The notes: generated by a model not told the origin, from the letters alone. A DNA stretch of 64,000 nucleotides from DASUEB01 sp036275295 (GCA_036275295.1 DASUEB010000183.1:1-64000), one strand, 5' to 3'. Shown: positions 54,335 to 63,726, counted from the first letter of the stretch. Numbers and translations: made by a program.

Positions 54335-54904
54335 ATGGAAATTTTACAACTATCTCCGGCGATCGCAAATCGCCGGAGTTTACGCGCTTACGACCCCAGT
54401 CGATCGGTCTCTCAAGAACATCTCGATTTGTTATTTGAAGCGGCACGATGGGCCCCCAGTGCTTTTAACGAACAACCGTGGCGGTTTGTTTACGCCCACC
54501 GCGGAGATGAAGCCTTCGATCGATTGTTGTCGTGCCTTGCCCCGAGCAACGCCCTTTGGGCGCGTAATGCATCTGTATTGCTATTGGTTATAGGCAAGAA
54601 AAATTCGAGTCACAACGGAAACTACAATCGCCACTACAGTCACGATGTTGGTCTCGCCATGGGCTTGTTGAGCGTTCAGGCTACAGAACTTGGTCTGAAT
54701 CTGCATCAAATGGGAGGTTACGACGCCCCCAAAGTGGAGGAGCTTTTCCAAATTCCTGACGAATTTGAAACCATTAGCATAACCTCGGTGGGATATGCCG
54801 GTAACCCGGATGGACTGCCCGAAACACTTCAAGTCAAAGAAACGGCTCCAAGAAGTCGTAAATCAATTGACGAGATTGCCTTCGAAAACCATTTTCGGGT
54901 TTAA
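54335..54904 (+). CDS. Nitroreductase-family FMN protein
   Basis: 189 residues. Starts with AIANRRSLRAYDPSRSVSQEHL, the flavin-binding RxSxRxY stretch, followed by LLFEAARWAPSAFNEQPWRF. The central region DVGLAMGLLSVQATELGLNL and HQMGGYDAPKVEELFQIPDE completes the fold; the C-terminal SITSVGYAGNPDGLP carries the second flavin contact. Reduces nitroaromatics, quinones or similar with NAD(P)H; true substrate unknown. Encoded nine bases after yceI, likely part of the same stress-response group under MarR. Confidence 0.9.
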   Translation: MEILQLSPAIANRRSLRAYDPSRSVSQEHLDLLFEAARWAPSAFNEQPWRFVYAHRGDEAFDRLLSCLAPSNALWARNASVLLLVIGKKNSSHNGNYNRHYSHDVGLAMGLLSVQATELGLNLHQMGGYDAPKVEELFQIPDEFETISITSVGYAGNPDGLPETLQVKETAPRSRKSIDEIAFENHFRV

Positions 54905-54909
54905 GTTTG
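54876..54909 (+). promoter_or_regulatory. Sigma-A promoter of the menaquinone operon
   Basis: TTG at 54876-54878, a 23-base spacer, and TAAGTTTG at 54902-54909 (exact TAnnTTTG). It ends 13 bases before the thioesterase ATG and starts within the nitroreductase gene. Confidence 0.6.
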
Positions 54910-54922
54910 CAAAAACTAGCTC

Positions 54923-55345
54923 ATGATCCCAGCACACCTCGATTTAAAGCTCATCAACAGTTTCAACAAGGACACCTTGATGGAAACGCTTGGAATTGAA
55001 TTCACAGCATTTGGATCCGATTTTCTCGAGGCTACCATGCCCGTTGGCAAGCACAACCATCAGCCCATGGGTTTGCTTCACGGCGGGGCCAGTATTGCGC
55101 TTGCCGAATCTATTGGCAGCTTGGGTTCCGCCCTTATGGTAGACATCAAAAAGTATGCCGTAGTAGGACTCAATATGCAGGCCAATCATCTCAAAAGCGT
55201 GCGAAGTGGCCTAGTAACTGGAAGGGGTGAACTCATTCACAAAGGAAGAAGCACACACATCTGGGATATCACCATAAGAGACTCCGAGGGAAACACCATT
55301 TCGTTATGTCGGTTTACCAACTTTATTAAGTCTATCGAACCATGA
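54923..55345 (+). CDS. menI: Hotdog thioesterase, probable DHNA-CoA hydrolase
   Basis: 140 residues, PaaI/YdiI-type hotdog fold. The active-site region is GLLHGGASIALAESIGSLGS, with the conserved HGG and acidic residue; VVGLNMQANHLKSVRSGLVT and STHIWDITIRDSEGNTISLC are the other typical strands. E. coli MenI (YdiI) hydrolyses 1,4-dihydroxy-2-naphthoyl-CoA, the step between MenB and MenA. Position at the head of the men operon, behind its own promoter, and a four-base overlap with menF strongly suggest this job; the family alone would not. Confidence 0.75.
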   Translation: MIPAHLDLKLINSFNKDTLMETLGIEFTAFGSDFLEATMPVGKHNHQPMGLLHGGASIALAESIGSLGSALMVDIKKYAVVGLNMQANHLKSVRSGLVTGRGELIHKGRSTHIWDITIRDSEGNTISLCRFTNFIKSIEP

Positions 55346-56340
55346 ATCACAGGCTGAGCTGCCTCATCAAGTTACCTCATGAGGTACATGTTCGCAGCTA
55401 CAGTGGGGATGGCATCCTGGTTGACAACAGCAACTGTAAAGGCCAGCGCGGACTCTTACTCAATCCATTCGCCTCACAGGATTCGTGGTGGCTCGATGCC
55501 GAACCCATCTTCAACCCTATTGACGACATTACTTTTCCGTTCTCACTCGAAAGTACACCAGCCGATCCTACCCTCTCTTTCACGGAATATAACGAACTTT
55601 TTAATAAAGCCCAACAGGCCATTATTCAAGGGCAATTTGAGAAACTGGTTCTATCGAGAATCATCTATCACCCGAGACAAAATGATGTCCTTCAATCCTT
55701 TAAGACTCTTTGCTCGACGTACCCAAGAGCCACAGTCTATCTGCTAAACAGTTCCGTTTTTGGAGTGTGGATTGGAGCAACTCCTGAGGTGTTGATGTCA
55801 GGCAACAGATCGGAGCAATTCTGCCATGCACTAGCAGGGACGCGTTGGAAAAACGAGGAGATGCCATGGGGTGAAAAAGAATTGCGAGAGCAGCGGCTGG
55901 TGGCTGAGTATATTGAATCCGTTATTCAATCGAGTTCTATAAAGTTCGCAAAAAGCGCCTTGGAATCCACCAGCCAAGGGCACCTTCAGCACCTCTTGAC
56001 CACCTATGTTACGCATGCTTCACTCGATGAAGCTCTCGCGCTAGCCTTCTCGCTTCACCCCACCCCGGCCGTGAGCGGGTTGCCCAAACAGCGTTCTGTG
56101 GATTGGCTTTTGAATCATGAATCACACAACAGAGAACTATACACCGGCATCATTGGAATAGTCGATAGCGATTTTCTTCACCTCAACGTGAACTTGCGTT
56201 GTGCGAAGCTCCTCGAAAGCGCGGTGAAATGTTATGTCGGCGGAGGTGTAACGTCAGAATCCATTTGCGAAACCGAATTCCAAGAAACGGAGCAAAAAAG
56301 CATGGTGATTGCCGCTGCCTTCCGTCGCGAGCGACATTAA
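55342..56340 (+). CDS. menF: Isochorismate synthase (chorismate-binding)
   Basis: 332 residues; shorter than enterobacterial MenF but usual for Bacteroidota. Turns chorismate to isochorismate, with Mg. Catalytic motifs: KLVLSRIIYHPR, VYLLNSSVFGVWIGATPEVL, HALAGTRW, ELREQRLVAEYIES, SLHPTPAVSGLPKQ, YTGIIGIVD, and YVGGGVTSES with the metal-binding ETEFQETEQKS. An anthranilate/PABA function is unlikely because the next genes are men genes. ATGA overlap with menI. 157 bases separate it from menD. Confidence 0.92.
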   Translation: MNHRLSCLIKLPHEVHVRSYSGDGILVDNSNCKGQRGLLLNPFASQDSWWLDAEPIFNPIDDITFPFSLESTPADPTLSFTEYNELFNKAQQAIIQGQFEKLVLSRIIYHPRQNDVLQSFKTLCSTYPRATVYLLNSSVFGVWIGATPEVLMSGNRSEQFCHALAGTRWKNEEMPWGEKELREQRLVAEYIESVIQSSSIKFAKSALESTSQGHLQHLLTTYVTHASLDEALALAFSLHPTPAVSGLPKQRSVDWLLNHESHNRELYTGIIGIVDSDFLHLNVNLRCAKLLESAVKCYVGGGVTSESICETEFQETEQKSMVIAAAFRRERH

Positions 56341-56497
56341 ATCGGCAAGGGTGCTTTAGCTCTCTTGAGGAATGGTTACAAATTCTAAATACCCAAACCT
56401 GCTGTTCGGCCAAATCACCGCTGCTAAAACCGACGGACTGCGCTGTGAATACCACAAAAATATTAACTGGTTCACACGGTGTTTGTGAATCAGACGA

Positions 56498-58192
56498 ATG
56501 AAAATTGGCTTATTTTGCTTTCATTTTGTGAATACAAACAACCCCGATATCATTACTGCGATCGACACCCTGTACCAATGTGGGGTCAGGCACTTTGTTT
56601 TTTCGCCAGGATCGCGGAATGCACCCATATTGCGCGCCATTCGTCAACACGCCGACGCACAAATCTATCCAATTGTCGATGAGCGATCGGCGGCATTCTT
56701 CGGATTGGGAATTTCTCAATATCACGGCAAGCCAGCGGTGCTCATTTGCACTTCAGGCTCGGCGCTGCTGAATTATGGACCTGCCCTTGCCGAGGCCTTC
56801 TATCAGGGAATTTCGTTGATTGCATTGTCGGCAGATCGCCCAAAAGCATGGATTGATCAAGCAGATGGCCAAGCTATCAGGCAGGACCAGCTTTTTGCCT
56901 CGCACACCAAATACAGCAAATCGCTCATGAAATCGGGCGGTGATCCAGAGGTATTGTGGTATAATCAGCGAACGGTAAATGAAGCCGTTGAAGCATCAAC
57001 TGAGGGTAAGGCAGGGCCTGTTCACCTCAACATTCCATTGAGCGAGCCACTTTATCAATTCGAACCCTCGGCAGTTCGCCAAACCCGGACATTTCAGAGC
57101 ATTAATGGCTCTGGCGCCTCCCTCCCCGAGATTCCTCGGAACTTACTGGAGAGTCAGCGCATCCTGATTCTAGTGGGTCAATTGCCTAAAAACGAGCTGA
57201 TCAACCGTGTTTTAGGCGATTTATCGCTGCTTCCTCAGGCTGTAATCTTAACCGAAACCACGTCTAACGTTTTCATATCGCGCGATGTTTCGCAGATTGA
57301 CAATGTGCTCAACCTGATCCCGCGGGATGCACAAACCTACCAACCTGAAATTCTGATCACCCTCGGGGGCATGGTGGTGAGCAAGAAAATTAAGCAGTAT
57401 TTGCGCAAAACCCGCGATCTGTTTCACCTTCACATCGGTTCCGAACTCATTCCGCCTGATACCTATCAGGCCTTGCAAATGCATTACCGAACGGATATCT
57501 ACACCGGTTTATCGCACCTGCGGAACCAATTAAAACCTACACCCAGCGACTTTGGTCAGCAATGGCTATCGCTGCAAGAACGAGTGAATTTGCGGCGCGC
57601 GAAGTTTCAGGAAAACGTGGGTTGGTCTGATTTTGCCGTTTACGCGCAGCTGTTGCCTTGGTTACCTGTCAATACACATCTTCAACTGGGCAACAGCTCG
57701 GTCATTCGGTACGCGCAGCTATTCGAAAAAAGAAAAGACATCACGTACTTCGCCAACAGGGGGGTAAGCGGAATTGATGGATGCACCAGCACAGCCGTTG
57801 GGTATGCCAGTCAAAACAAGCAATCGACGGTTTTGATTAGTGGGGATCTATCGTTTTTATACGATGCCAACGGATTGTGGAATGCTTTTGTGCCGAATAA
57901 TTTTGTGGCCTTTGTGATCAACAATGGCGGTGGCAATATATTTCGGATTATCGATGGTCCAACCGAAATGGAGGAACTGGAAACCTACATTGAATCACAC
58001 CATCAAATGAGCGTAGAACCTATAGCCCACCTGCACGGCTTTGCGTATTTTAGCGCCAAAGGACCTGTTGAATTGCGCAACATTTTGAACCAATTGCGCA
58101 ACCAAGCGGTCAAGACAATTGTTGAAATTTTTACCGATCATTTAAAAAATCCAATAGAATTAAACGCTTACTGGGAATTCCTTAAACAATAA
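56498..58192 (+). CDS. menD: SEPHCHC synthase
   Basis: 564 residues from the ATG at 56498; an in-frame GTG at 56528 gives the usual start, NTNNPDIITAIDTLYQCG, and cannot be excluded, since a weak -7 (TTATTTTG at 56510-56517) lies between. Adds succinyl semialdehyde, from 2-oxoglutarate, to isochorismate with ThDP. Motifs: FVFSPGSRNAP, the catalytic Glu of IVDERSAAFF (Glu62 from ATG), ALICTSGSALLNYGPALAEA, LSADRP, ANRGVSGIDGCTSTAVG, and the ThDP loop LISGDLSFLYDANGLWN...NNGGGNIF. Full length. Between menF and menB. Confidence 0.95.
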   Translation: MKIGLFCFHFVNTNNPDIITAIDTLYQCGVRHFVFSPGSRNAPILRAIRQHADAQIYPIVDERSAAFFGLGISQYHGKPAVLICTSGSALLNYGPALAEAFYQGISLIALSADRPKAWIDQADGQAIRQDQLFASHTKYSKSLMKSGGDPEVLWYNQRTVNEAVEASTEGKAGPVHLNIPLSEPLYQFEPSAVRQTRTFQSINGSGASLPEIPRNLLESQRILILVGQLPKNELINRVLGDLSLLPQAVILTETTSNVFISRDVSQIDNVLNLIPRDAQTYQPEILITLGGMVVSKKIKQYLRKTRDLFHLHIGSELIPPDTYQALQMHYRTDIYTGLSHLRNQLKPTPSDFGQQWLSLQERVNLRRAKFQENVGWSDFAVYAQLLPWLPVNTHLQLGNSSVIRYAQLFEKRKDITYFANRGVSGIDGCTSTAVGYASQNKQSTVLISGDLSFLYDANGLWNAFVPNNFVAFVINNGGGNIFRIIDGPTEMEELETYIESHHQMSVEPIAHLHGFAYFSAKGPVELRNILNQLRNQAVKTIVEIFTDHLKNPIELNAYWEFLKQ

Positions 58193-58198
58193 ACCACC

Positions 58199-59014
58199 AT
58201 GAGAAACTGGACAAACATAAAAACGTACACCGACATTAAATTTGAGTTCTTTGAGGGCATTGCCAAGATTACCATCAACCGACCCGAAGTGTACAACGCA
58301 TTTAGGCCCGAGACCAATATGGAAATGTTGGATGCAATGGATATCTGCCGTGAGCGTCAGGACATTCGTGTGGTTGTATTGACTGGTATTGGCGACAAAG
58401 CATTTTGCAGCGGCGGCGACCAGAACGTTAAAGGCGTTGGTGGATATGTTGGACAAGATGGTGTACCTCGATTAAACGTACTGGACTTGCACAAAAAAAT
58501 TCGCTCCCTGCCCAAACCGGTGATTGCCATGGTAAACGGTTATGCCATTGGCGGGGGACATGTTTTACACGTGGTATGCGATTTGACCATTGCCAGTGAC
58601 AACGCCCGTTTTGGACAAACGGGTCCCAAGGTAGGTAGTTTCGATGCCGGTTTTGGCAGCAGCTACTTAGCGCGTCACGTAGGTCAGAAAAAAGCCAGAG
58701 AAATTTGGTTTTTATGCAATCAATATACCGCCCAGGAAGCGGAGCAAATGGGTTTGGTCAACAAAGTAGTACCCTTAGCCCAATTGGAGGATGTAACGGT
58801 AGAGTGGTGCAAAACCATCATGAAGCGCAGTCCATTGGCCCTGCGCATGATCAAAAGAGGTTTAAACGCTGAGCTCGACGGGCAGGCGGGCATCATGGAA
58901 TTTGCGGGCGACGCAACCCTGATGTATTACCTTATGGAAGAGGCTCAAGAGGGCAAAAACGCCTTCCTTGAAAAACGCGATCCCGATTTCTCTAAATACC
59001 CACTTTTCCCGTAA
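58199..59014 (+). CDS. menB: 1,4-dihydroxy-2-naphthoyl-CoA synthase
   Basis: 271 residues, crotonase fold. KITINRPEVYNAFRPETNME, VLTGIGDKAFCSGGDQNVKG (oxyanion-hole segment), IAMVNGYAIGGGHVLHVVCD, and the MenB-specific FGQTGPKVGSFDAGFGSSYL with the QTG element, which marks the bicarbonate-dependent type I enzymes. Closes the second ring of the naphthoquinone from OSB-CoA. Starts six bases after menD; menA follows two bases after its stop. The usual C-terminal SPLALRMIKRGLNA helix is present. Confidence 0.96.
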   Translation: MRNWTNIKTYTDIKFEFFEGIAKITINRPEVYNAFRPETNMEMLDAMDICRERQDIRVVVLTGIGDKAFCSGGDQNVKGVGGYVGQDGVPRLNVLDLHKKIRSLPKPVIAMVNGYAIGGGHVLHVVCDLTIASDNARFGQTGPKVGSFDAGFGSSYLARHVGQKKAREIWFLCNQYTAQEAEQMGLVNKVVPLAQLEDVTVEWCKTIMKRSPLALRMIKRGLNAELDGQAGIMEFAGDATLMYYLMEEAQEGKNAFLEKRDPDFSKYPLFP

Positions 59015-59016
59015 CG

Positions 59017-59904
59017 ATGGGAAATCCTTGGATAAAAGCAGCCCGTCTGCGCACCCTTCCGCTGGCTTTATCTGGCATTATTGCCGGTAGTTTGATGGCT
59101 TGGCACACCCGTTTTTCATGGCTGATCTTCGGATTAACCATCGCCACAGCTATTCTGCTTCAGGTGGTCAGCAACTACGCCAACGACTTGGGCGATTTTA
59201 CCAAGGGCACAGATACTGCCGACCGCAAAGGAGAGGCGCGTATGCTGGCCAGCGGAGCCATCCAACCTCGCCAAATGAAAATCGCTCTGGTAGTACTGGT
59301 CTTGCTAACTTTTTTATCCGGATGCGCTTTGTTACTCAGCGCCAAGCTGACCACCCAACAATACCTCTCGATGTTGTTTTTGGGCATCGCTTCGATTGGG
59401 GCCGCACTAGGCTATACCCTCGGCAAAAAGGCCTATGGCTACCACGGATTAGGTGATCTTGCTGTCTTGATTTTCTTCGGATGGGTGTCGGTACTGGGCT
59501 CTTATTTCCTTCAAACCGGCAACTTCCATTGGTCGGCTATCTTGCCCGCCACAGCGATTGGTTTGTTGGCCGTGGCGGTATTGAATCTCAACAACATGCG
59601 GGATGCCAGAGGTGATGAAAAAAACAACAAAAAAACCCTCGTGGTACAAATGGGAATGAGAAATGCCAAGTTTTATCACACCGTTTTGCTGGCGACTCCT
59701 ATCCTTTTGATCTTGTTGTACATTGCTCCGCAATACCACAGTGTTTATCAACTTACGTACTTGACTACCGCTCCAATTTTGGTTCAATTGGCTCGAACGG
59801 TACAGCGAAATCAAGAACCGGAGCTTTTGGATGGTGAGTTAAAAAAACAAGCCCTCACCAGTTTTGCTTTTGCGGTTTTATTTGGTCTGGGTCAAACCTT
59901 TTGA
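59017..59904 (+). CDS. menA: 1,4-dihydroxy-2-naphthoate polyprenyltransferase
   Basis: 295 residues, UbiA superfamily, with about eight membrane helices. The first aspartate motif is SNYANDLGDFTKGTDTADR and the second NNMRDARGDEKNNKKTL. N-terminus MGNPWIKAARLRTLPLALSG is standard for MenA. Attaches the isoprenoid chain to DHNA in the inner membrane, giving demethylmenaquinone. Two bases after menB, one base before menC. The chain-length polyprenyl synthase is not in the window. Confidence 0.95.
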   Translation: MGNPWIKAARLRTLPLALSGIIAGSLMAWHTRFSWLIFGLTIATAILLQVVSNYANDLGDFTKGTDTADRKGEARMLASGAIQPRQMKIALVVLVLLTFLSGCALLLSAKLTTQQYLSMLFLGIASIGAALGYTLGKKAYGYHGLGDLAVLIFFGWVSVLGSYFLQTGNFHWSAILPATAIGLLAVAVLNLNNMRDARGDEKNNKKTLVVQMGMRNAKFYHTVLLATPILLILLYIAPQYHSVYQLTYLTTAPILVQLARTVQRNQEPELLDGELKKQALTSFAFAVLFGLGQTF

Positions 59905-59905
59905 C

Positions 59906-60937
59906 ATGCTCAAACTCACCTACCACCCACATACCTCTGTTTTTAAGGAGCCCAGCGGAACATCTCGAGGGGTACTCCTTTCGAAGGAGAGCTGGATTGT
60001 CAATATCTGGGATGATGCCAACCCCGAATGCACCGGGGTTGGTGAAATTAGTTTGATTCCAGGTCTGAGCATCGAACATCCTGAGGAAGTGATGCAAGCC
60101 CTGTTGCAGTTGGAAAAGACCATTGATCAACCCGATATTTTAGACACGGTGATTCATCTGCCCGCGGTGCGCTTTGGCATTGAAACCGCCCTTATTGACC
60201 TCGAAAACGGCGGCAAACAACAATTGTTTCCAACCGATTTCACCCACGGAAAAAAACCCATACCGATCAATGGTTTAATTTGGATGGGCTCATACGATGA
60301 AATGAGACGCAGAATTACCGAAAAGATCGAATTGGGCTACACCTGCATCAAGATTAAAATCGGGGCCATTGATTTTGAAAAAGAACTGGAGTTGATCCGC
60401 ATGATTCGATCTGAATTTGGACCCCGCGATATAGAAATTCGACTGGATGCCAACGGAGCATTTAGCGCCGCAGGAGCCCTGTCGAAGCTAGAGAAACTGG
60501 CTGTGCACAGCATTCACAGTGTAGAGCAGCCCATTAAACCCAACCAATGGACCGATATGGCTCATATATGTGCCTCGCACATCATTCCTATCGCATTAGA
60601 TGAGGAGCTGATCGGCATACACCACCGAAGAGAACGAAAAAACATGCTCAACGAGATTAAACCACAGTACATTGTTCTGAAACCGAGTTTACTGGGTGGC
60701 TTTGAATCGTGTGATGAATGGATCGAATTGGCTCAGGCATCGGGTATCGGCTGGTGGGCCACTTCCGCCCTGGAGACCAATATTGGTTTGAATGCTATTG
60801 CACAATGGGTATCAACCAAAGAAATCCACATGCCTCAGGGGCTCGGCACCGGACAACTATTTACCAATAACTTTTTGTCGAATCTAGAAATCAAACGCGG
60901 TGAACTCTGGACCACTAGTCACTCACTGGCAGGATAA
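59906..60937 (+). CDS. menC: o-Succinylbenzoate synthase
   Basis: 343 residues from the ATG at 59906; the frame is open back to 59864 but that stretch is the end of menA in another frame. Enolase superfamily: the acid/base pair in TCIKIKIGAID, metal ligands Asp in IEIRLDANGAFS, Glu in HSVEQPI and Asp in IALDEEL, and the second lysine in YIVLKPSLLGG. Dehydrates SHCHC to o-succinylbenzoate. The stop overlaps the menE start by 38 bases. Confidence 0.93.
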   Translation: MLKLTYHPHTSVFKEPSGTSRGVLLSKESWIVNIWDDANPECTGVGEISLIPGLSIEHPEEVMQALLQLEKTIDQPDILDTVIHLPAVRFGIETALIDLENGGKQQLFPTDFTHGKKPIPINGLIWMGSYDEMRRRITEKIELGYTCIKIKIGAIDFEKELELIRMIRSEFGPRDIEIRLDANGAFSAAGALSKLEKLAVHSIHSVEQPIKPNQWTDMAHICASHIIPIALDEELIGIHHRRERKNMLNEIKPQYIVLKPSLLGGFESCDEWIELAQASGIGWWATSALETNIGLNAIAQWVSTKEIHMPQGLGTGQLFTNNFLSNLEIKRGELWTTSHSLAG

Positions 60938-62024
60938 ACCATCTATCCGAACCTTTCAGATCGATGTTCACCCTGTCGTGGAGCTCGACTTTACTCGCGC
61001 TGACCCAAACCACGATTACCTGCAACTACTCAACAGCGATCTGGACTGGCATCGGGAATTGGGCGGATTCCTGGATCAATGGTACCAGGCAATACCTGTT
61101 TTTTCGGCTCAAACATCGGGTAGCACGGGCCAGCCCAAAACCATTCACATCGAAAAAACGAAGGCGCTGCTCAGCGCACAGAAAACAGGGCGCTATTTTG
61201 GCATCCAAGCCCAATCGCTGCTGCTTCTCCCCATGCACCTCAAGTATATTGGGGCGCGGATGATGGTGATAAGGGCATTTTTACACCGGTGTAAAATATG
61301 GATTGTACCACCCAGTGCGCGTATCCCTAACCTGAATACTACCATCGACTTCGCGGCATGCGTGCCCATGCAATTGATTCGAACATTAGACGAGCACGAG
61401 ACCCGAGCCGTAGAAAACATTCACAAACTCTTGCTGGGTGGCGAGGCTGTATCGCAAGGACTATCTGAACGCGTTCAATTTTTAGCAACGGAAATTTACA
61501 GTTCCTACGGGATGACCGAAACCATCAGCCACTGTGCCATTCGACCGGTAAACGGACCGAGTGCCAGCGAATATTACGAACCTTTGGAGGGTTTTGATAT
61601 TTTTCCAGATGCCGAACATCGCATTTGCATTCGCTGCCCGGAAATGTTCGAAGACGTGGTTCGTTCAAACGATATTGGCGCTTGGAATGGAGAGCGCTTT
61701 GTGGTAAAAGGCCGCACCGATAACGCAATCAATTCTGGCGGTGTCAAGGTACATCCCGAAGAGGTAGAGCGTAAACTCGCGCCTTATATTCAAGAAGCGT
61801 TTTCCGTTTTGGGACTACCCGACGCGGTGCTTGGCGAGAGAGTGGTATTGGTTATAGAGGGTAAAACCCTCTACCATGATGTAAATCGCCCCTCTTTTGA
61901 GGAACTGGATCGATACGAAAGACCCAAGTCGATTTACTACCTCGATCAACTACCTCGATTGGAAAACGGGAAAATCGACCGCTTAGGGCTTAAAAAACGA
62001 ATCGAAGAATCTCACAAGAGCTGA
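60900..62024 (+). CDS. menE: o-Succinylbenzoate-CoA ligase
   Basis: 374 residues starting with GTG at 60900, inside menC. Short for an acyl-CoA ligase, as is usual in Bacteroidota. AMP-binding motifs: SAQTSGSTGQPKTI, EIYSSYGMTETISH, the hinge GRTDNAINSGGVKVHPEEVE, and the C-terminal lysine region LPRLENGKIDRLGLK. Makes OSB-CoA for MenB. Last gene of the men operon. Converges with rluD, with which it overlaps by 13 bases tail to tail. Confidence 0.93.
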   Translation: MNSGPLVTHWQDKPSIRTFQIDVHPVVELDFTRADPNHDYLQLLNSDLDWHRELGGFLDQWYQAIPVFSAQTSGSTGQPKTIHIEKTKALLSAQKTGRYFGIQAQSLLLLPMHLKYIGARMMVIRAFLHRCKIWIVPPSARIPNLNTTIDFAACVPMQLIRTLDEHETRAVENIHKLLLGGEAVSQGLSERVQFLATEIYSSYGMTETISHCAIRPVNGPSASEYYEPLEGFDIFPDAEHRICIRCPEMFEDVVRSNDIGAWNGERFVVKGRTDNAINSGGVKVHPEEVERKLAPYIQEAFSVLGLPDAVLGERVVLVIEGKTLYHDVNRPSFEELDRYERPKSIYYLDQLPRLENGKIDRLGLKKRIEESHKS

Positions 62025-63061
62025 CCGTTTGCGTATTGCCGCCATTTTTCAAGCACCATCTGCATGTCGTTGGGCAGTTCACTGCTGTACTGCATCCACT
62101 GACCTGTAGCGGGATGGGTGAATTCAAGGGTACGGGCATGCAATGCTTGGCGAGGAATCATGGCGAAACAATTTTCAACAAACTGCTTGTATTTGCTGAA
62201 CGTAGTGCCGTAAAGAATTCGATTACCGCCGTATTCCGGATCATTAAACAACGGATGTTTGATGGATTGAAAATGAACGCGAATCTGGTGTGTGCGGCCG
62301 GTTTCCAACTTGCACTCCACCAAGGTAACATAACCAAATCGCTCCAGCACCTTGTAGCGGGTCAGGGCGTACTTGCCTTCGTCCTCTTTCTGATAAACGG
62401 CCATTACCTTGCGGTCCTTGGTTGATCTATTGAGATATCCTTCGATATACCCTTCATCTTCCTCTATGTTGCCCCATACCAGTGCGTTGTAGCGCCTGTC
62501 GATTGTTCTCTCGAAAAACTGACGGGAGAGGTGCGTCAATGCATCTTCTGTTTTGGCGATGACCATGATGCCAGAAGTGAGTTTGTCTAGCCGGTGAACC
62601 AAACCTGGTCTGGGAAAAGGCTCACCTGCTGGCATGGGAAGTTGATTGAAATGATAGACCAACCCATTCACCAGTGTTCCGGTGTAATTTCCATAACCCG
62701 GATGTACCACCAAGCCCGCTTGTTTGTTGAGAATCAAATAGGTATCGTCCTCATACACGATGTTTAGCGGAATATCCTGGGGAATAAGCTCAATTTCGCG
62801 GATAGGCTGGGGCAGTACGATCGAAATTTCATCGAAGGGTTTTACCTTGTAATTGGGTTTAACCGGATTCCCGTTTACGCGGATATTACCGTGATGCGCC
62901 GCCATTTGGATTTTGTTCCGACTGGTATTGCCCACTCGGTCCATCAAGAACTTGTCAATGCGCAAAAGCGCTTGCCCTTTGTCGGCTACTATTCGGTAGT
63001 GCTCATAGAGGTCTTCGCTGTCGGCGTCGTCGGCTGATGCAAGTAGGGGCGCTTCGCTCAT
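62012..63061 (-). CDS. rluD: RluD-type 23S rRNA pseudouridine synthase
   Basis: 349 residues. An S4 domain occupies about 30-80 (LLRIDKFLMDRVGNTSRNKI, HHGNIRVNGNPVKPNYKVKP). The catalytic core starts near 100: YLILNKQAGLVVHPG, and the active-site motif RPGLVHRLDKLTSGIMVIAK (Asp159). Later GRTHQIRVHFQSIKHPLFND is present. Family members convert U1911, U1915 and U1917 of 23S rRNA. The ATG overlaps the stop of the PASTA gene (ATGA). RluD rather than RluA or RluC is judged from length and S4 domain. Confidence 0.93.
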   Translation of the reverse strand: MSEAPLLASADDADSEDLYEHYRIVADKGQALLRIDKFLMDRVGNTSRNKIQMAAHHGNIRVNGNPVKPNYKVKPFDEISIVLPQPIREIELIPQDIPLNIVYEDDTYLILNKQAGLVVHPGYGNYTGTLVNGLVYHFNQLPMPAGEPFPRPGLVHRLDKLTSGIMVIAKTEDALTHLSRQFFERTIDRRYNALVWGNIEEDEGYIEGYLNRSTKDRKVMAVYQKEDEGKYALTRYKVLERFGYVTLVECKLETGRTHQIRVHFQSIKHPLFNDPEYGGNRILYGTTFSKYKQFVENCFAMIPRQALHARTLEFTHPATGQWMQYSSELPNDMQMVLEKWRQYANGQLL

Positions 63062-63669
63062 TCGAATACCTCTTCCTGCGGTTCAACGGCCTCCACTGGA
63101 ATTGAGCTAGAATCAACGGGTATTTGACCTCCCGAGCCAATGGTAAGGGTGATGGTTTCTCCCTTGGCAATTTCAACCCCTGCAACGATGGCTTTACCCC
63201 TGTAGGTTTGAGCCAGCACACAGTCGGTACAAATATCGGGTTGATACACTGTTTCATACTTTAATCCCAACGCCTCAAGGGTGGCCACCGCCTGTCGAAG
63301 TGATTTATTGACCAGCTCGGGCATTTCAACCTTGGGTTTATTGCTCGCATTGATGGTCAAATAAATGGTGCGACCATCTTTTACAAAATCATTCGCTTCG
63401 GGCAGTTGACTTACCACAGCCCCTTTGGCCATATTTTCTTGAAAAACACTGTCAATGATTACAAAATTGAGGTCGGCTTCATCGAGTATTTGCTCCACCT
63501 CGGCCATTTGCTTGCCTACCAAAACGGGGACCTTAACCTTGACCCCGTGATGCGTAATAGCCGATAAATATTTGAATGACAAAATACTTACCACCAAAAC
63601 AATCACCACGGCCACCGCCAAGTTGGCTGCAAATGCCTTGGTTTTAAAAAAATCAATCCAGTCTTTCAT
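63058..63669 (-). CDS. Membrane-anchored PASTA-domain protein
   Basis: 203 residues from the ATG at 63669; an ATG at 63687 would add six residues. One N-terminal membrane helix (LAVAVVIVLVVSILSFKYLS) anchors two PASTA domains at about 43-110 (KVPVLVGKQMAEVEQILDEA, VSQLPEANDFVKDGRTIYLT) and 113-178 (MPELVNKSLRQAVATLEALG, GKAIVAGVEIAKGETITLTI). The tail is acidic and proline-rich. PASTA domains bind uncrosslinked peptidoglycan in kinases and PBPs; this one has no catalytic part. Co-translated with rluD, divergent from ddl, suggesting a cell-wall role. Confidence 0.88.
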   Translation of the reverse strand: MKDWIDFFKTKAFAANLAVAVVIVLVVSILSFKYLSAITHHGVKVKVPVLVGKQMAEVEQILDEADLNFVIIDSVFQENMAKGAVVSQLPEANDFVKDGRTIYLTINASNKPKVEMPELVNKSLRQAVATLEALGLKYETVYQPDICTDCVLAQTYRGKAIVAGVEIAKGETITLTIGSGGQIPVDSSSIPVEAVEPQEEVFE

Positions 63670-63726
63670 GCGAGCAAATATGAGCAAAGATAAAATGAAA
63701 CTACATGAAAATTTTAATTGTCCGAA

